The notes under the pieces are model-generated. The model did not search any database. It was not told where the DNA came from and saw only the letters and a program-made list of their open reading frames with translations. Below are positions 60,008 to 64,000 of a stretch of 64,000 bases of DNA, piece by piece. The stretch comes from Lineus longissimus (lineage: Eukaryota > Nemertea > Pilidiophora > Heteronemertea > Lineidae). Where the stretch lies: positions 11,541,501 to 11,605,500 of the forward strand of contig NC_088310.1 of NCBI RefSeq assembly GCF_910592395.1, in the 5' to 3' direction. Each line of letters begins with the position of its first letter. Position 1 is the first letter of the stretch. A program made the position numbers and the translations under genes.

Positions 60008-60766
60008 GGGTGTACACTAGTAAAATATTAGCATCATTTTACCAACAATTTAGCAACATTTTTACAACAATTTAGCAACAAGCCCTTCAAGGCCCTGCGT
60101 ACACTAGCAACAAATAAGCAACAAATTGGCAACATTTTTACAACATGTTGGTAAATTGTTGCAAACCCTTTAGTGGAAACAAAGGGAAAATAGGTATTTT
60201 GGAGGGAAGATGGATGATTCAAAGGAGTGAAGATGTGTTTTGAGTGCTTCTGCAGCAATTTTAGCTGTCATTGTTGAGAGGCGGAAGAGGCGGCGAAATA
60301 AACCAAAGAGAGTATGGACCAGGCCCTGGATCAAAATGAGGGTGGATCATGGGGCATATCACTGCCTGTTAAAGGAGTTGCGCTGACTGACAAGCCATCA
60401 TACAAAAACTTCCTGCGAATGGATGAAACTGCATTCGAAGAACTTCTTGAAAAGGTTTCACCACCCATTACTAAGCAAGACACTCAGTTGAGAGTTGCTA
60501 TACCAGCTGCTTGTTCAAGTCACAGGACCACAGGTAGATCACATGACGCTAATCCTATATCTGATTGGCTGAAGAGTTTGCAACATATTTACAACATGCA
60601 ACAAAGAATTGCATTGCATTTAATTTGCAACAATTTTACAACAATTTTACAACATGTTGTAAGAAGCGTTTTGCTCTGTACACACTACGCAACATTTTTG
60701 CAACATTTGTTGCAACTGGAAATGTTGTAAAAATGTTGCTAATATTTTACTAGTATACACAGGCCT
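60008..60766 (+). mobile_element. Non-autonomous PIF/Harbinger element with transposase N-terminal remnant
   Basis: The outer ends TGTACACTAGTAAAATATTA (60011) and its inverted counterpart ending at about 60761 (TAATATTTTACTAGTATACA) pair almost perfectly and continue into GCAACATTTTTACAAC strings. A second, inner pair (GCGTACACTAGCAACAAAT near 60098; TGTACACACTACGCAACATT near 60677) has the same design, so the ends look duplicated or nested. The interior (about 60262-60510) encodes a transposase N-terminus. The DDE nuclease region is deleted. The target duplication is not clear. Confidence 0.85.
60262..60510 (+). pseudogene. Harbinger (HARBI1-like) transposase N-terminus, frameshifted
   Basis: One frame gives a basic stretch (VERRKRRRNKPKRVWTRPW) then a DHGAYHCLLKELR-type motif and hits a stop near 60390. 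A one-base shift continues as LTDKPSYKNFLRMDETAFEE and then LLEKVSPPITKQDTQLR. These two blocks are consecutive in PIF/Harbinger transposases, so about one base has been lost between them. Sequence after about 60510 is unrelated, so the HTH/DDE catalytic part is gone and the copy is dead. The ATG-initiated ORF at 60314 reads the wrong frame for its first 23 codons. Confidence 0.85.
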
Positions 60767-63700
60767 TTAGGCCGAAGACGATCGAGCACTCAGGAATAGT
60801 CGTGATGAGAATAATTTTGATCCTTTACTGCATAGCCATTACCCCCAACCCCCCAGTGCACAACCAAATGTATGGGACGTTTCAATTTTGCTATATTGCC
60901 CACTTAGTGTCGAAAAACATTTTGATGTGTTTTATGTGCAGAGTTTGGTAGTGTAACTATCCGAGATTATGATTTAAATGAAATCGATATCGAAATTCAA
61001 AATTCGGTTAAAATAACGAAATGGATGAGCATTGTTTTCGAGACCAACCTGATAAAAAACCCGAAGACGTAATACAAATTCATATACTGACGTTGACAAG
61101 TTTTAAACTCCAAATAGTTTGGCCGACTTATCTTTGCACGTCCAAGATTATGAGACCCTTGCAATTGTGAATTAGTCGATTTGTGATGTTTCCGCCCGGA
61201 CATTCTTGCGTGCACTGGGACGACTGACATGACTGGGGGTATTGACTATTTGTGCAGTAGAAAATCCCAATATACACTATAGCTAGGGTATCATTCAGCA
61301 CAGAACCGAAATAACCATCATGGATGTCATCAATGATCATAATCATCATCACACTAAATTTGTGATGGTAAAATTTGATTGGCTGTGCTGAGAGAAAATA
61401 AATGTCGAATAATCTTTGCTGTCGAAAATCTGGAGAAAAAATCTCCACTAGCCCGTTGTGTACATGACGTGTCACATTATAGTAATTGTGAAGTGTTCGA
61501 GAACCTCAGCGAGGAAGAGCCAAGAGTAATCTAACTAGTGTCATGGGTGTTGTCCTATCACGATCACGCTTCCTTTAAATAAGCTGCGAAATGCATCTAC
61601 GAAAAGTCAGTAATTGGGCTCCTACACGATATTAGCATCATGTCGCAGTATGTTCATCTGACGCTCTCTTGAGGCTCTTCAGAAGTGGTTCGTACATGTT
61701 ATTAGAACATTTGTATAACGCGCTGATACCGCCACATTACCAATATTTATACAGTTACATAATTCATTTGGAAACTGCCAGTGCTTAAAATTGGTTGTAG
61801 GCGGATGGTGTGTTTCAGTTATATGACCCCTCCCCCCAAAAAAAAAAAAAATTGTTTGTCCGAAATAGCTCCACATTGATGTTTACATAAGGACGTTATA
61901 GTCCGGGAGCTGATCATGAGCGACTTTTATTTAACAATGCAAGCTACAAATGATTGTAATGTGTTGTGGGATAGAGCTCGCCTACCTGACCATATATGAA
62001 CCCAATTCTTAATATTTTCAGTGGTGGGTGTAGGAGATAAAGGGATTAGAAATTGTGTTAACGACTTCATCATTGGACCACGAATGGAGCTTTGTACAGG
62101 AGAACAAGCATCAATGTACACGTATTAATCTTGAACGGTTGGATTTACAACCTATAGATATATTACCAACATATAAAACATGGTGCCTCTGAGCGAGATA
62201 AGCATGTCTTTAATTGTTTTTAAGTGGCAGTGTGGTTGAAAATGCGTTTTTATGTACATGTATTATGTCTTGATTTCCATAGAAACCAATTTAATTGTTA
62301 TTTCCTATTAAACACCTACTGATTGGCAATGTTTAGGGATCTATTTCGTAGTAAAGGTATCTGTAGCCGATTGTATAGCCTCGATCCGCAGTCCTATATC
62401 AACACCTATAGCCACTTCATGCAATATTTCCCAAACTGGTGCACAAACTCCAATACGGTTTTCAGGATATTGTCCGCAATTTTGTTTTCAAATTACACAT
62501 TACGGCTAGAATGTGAATGCATGAGTGCTTGATTATGTAACCTGCCATTTAAAAAACCCTTACAAAAAACTGTTTTACTTCCAAATTTTTTTGAAATATT
62601 TTTGCTACAATGATAAAACACAACATTCTAAGAATACCGACAAAAAATCATCAAATTCGAATGAGTAAAAATGAAGATAGAGCTATTTTTCACTGCCAAA
62701 TGGTTTTCTTAAGCACCCAGCCCCTTTTACTGTCCTATAGTGTCACCATATTAACTACGCCGTTTCCTCAAACCGGAAAGACTTTGCAGCTGGTTAAAAA
62801 GAGAAAAAAGTACATCTGTCTCCTACGCGATAACAGCTTTTTTATAGTGACGCCTTGTCCTCCTTAGATACAATCATTTGAACTAAGTTAATAGCATCAT
62901 ATACAATGGGCGCCTGCCGCTCGAGTTGGCGGCATTTTTCGAGAACTAACAAATATTAGTGTGGTGTCTCTTGGTACGATCGGCACTATGACAGGTCACT
63001 GTGGCTGACGATTTGGACTTTATGATATAAGTTTTAGATTCAGTTTGAAATTTCGATATTTGATTAATTGGTAGCAAGTCTGTGTTTTATAAATAAACAG
63101 TAAATCATTTGCTTCCGGCATCCTTGAGAATAAGATTGACCAGGCATTACGCTTGAGTTAAATACATTGTAAATAGGGCCTAATTGGATCGGTCAGATCA
63201 AGGAAGTTGTGTTGGATTGAGGAATTTATGGTGCGTGGGTGGAGAGAAACTGTATATTGTCATAGTAATGAACTGTGTTGCTAGGCTTGGCGGCACATCG
63301 TAAATAATGCTTTGAACTTTCCTTCTGCTGCCTCTTGTGTAGGCGGATAACTTCCGTTCTAAGAAATAAGTAATTTGCTTCAGTCTTTACCGACTAACGA
63401 TTGTACGATTGTAACCCATTGGTGGTCCTGAACAGAACAGGGCCTGGTCTCTCCAAATCTCGCCCACTCACGTCCACGCTTAGCATCAAATAGGAATCTT
63501 GATTTGAAGTAGTTAGTGTAAAGGGAGATTCTGAAGTGTAAGGATCTCACTTGTAAGTGATAACCTCAGATATTGTTAACTGTGATCATCATGAAGCTTA
63601 ATACAATCAAATAATAGTATTACTGTAGTTTTTGTAATTCCTCTCTCCGATCTAAGGCTGTACCGATTCTCACGACAGAGCAGTCACTATACCCATTTAT

Positions 63701-64000
63701 GTGTTGGTAATTACATACGAGAAACAACCATCGACGGTGTAGGGACGCGTTAGTCTTCTTGTTGTCCGGTATGGCGGATTTATATGGTATATGATTTATA
63801 GAAGCAATGGAGGTCAATTAGCTCTGAAATTTTTTATCTCTGACCTAATGACTTTAAAAATTTGATTTCTGAGCTTAATAAGCACATGAAAAATCATTCG
63901 TTCCTTGGACATTCTATCCTAGGGCATTTCGAACTAGCGGCATCCAAAAGGTCAACCTTGAGAATCTGAGGTTCATCCCTATATGTACTGGCGATGGGCT
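60767..64000. other. Intergenic or globin intron 2, no gene recognised
   Basis: Short ORFs only (for example 61128-61475 -, 62323-62532 +, 62610-62867 +). A T-poor C/A-rich tract (CCCCCC then A14) sits at about 61832-61852. If the globin last exon lies in this window it escaped my search. Confidence 0.45.

Overview
This window is nuclear DNA of an animal, not a prokaryote or organelle. It is AT-rich and gene-poor, has GT-AG introns, and carries microsatellites and decayed transposons of several classes (Harbinger, Mutator-like foldback, Tc1/mariner, L2/CR1-like LINE, small MITEs). The genes and repeats suggest a marine invertebrate, most likely an invertebrate deuterostome such as an acorn worm or lancelet; that placement is inference and could be wrong. 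I see no rRNA gene, intact tRNA gene, CRISPR array or virus-like gene.

Two loci are well supported. At 898-1875 (+) there is an intronless class A (rhodopsin-type) GPCR of 325 residues, apparently intact, with altered DRY, CWxP and NPxxY motifs. At 37418-37596 and 57041-57278 (+) lie two exons of one globin gene, separated by a 19.4-kb intron. The exons join in phase exactly at globin intron position B12.2, and the second ends at G7.0. The distal and proximal histidines are 32 residues apart, as in cytoglobin, and the protein starts Met-Gly-Cys, a possible dual-acylation (membrane anchor) signal as in globin X. The last exon(s) were not found and may lie beyond the window.

The giant globin intron holds two copies of an interspersed repeat with GCTCACC/GGTGAGC ends, a 561-bp foldback element with near-perfect 9-bp target duplications, a CRE/TATA promoter-like block, an MITE, a copy of repeat family F, and several unassigned ORFs around 48.2-50.0 kb that may be nested genes.

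Elsewhere: 6.5-8.4 kb is a nested transposon cluster in which a 995-bp palindromic element with exact 9-bp target duplications sits inside an older repeat whose other copies show the empty site. 12.05-12.3 kb is a LINE 3' end. 17.4-18.05 kb and 60.0-60.77 kb are non-autonomous Harbinger derivatives that keep the transposase N-terminus. 24.9-25.6, 30.3-31.5, 37.7-38.6 and 38.9-40.1 kb are copies of one repeat family with internal tandem structure. 58-59.6 kb is a mosaic of direct repeats with a tRNA/5S-like segment. At least ten poly(G)/poly(C) tracts of 12-36 bases are scattered through the window. Remaining stretches show only short, non-conserved ORFs.
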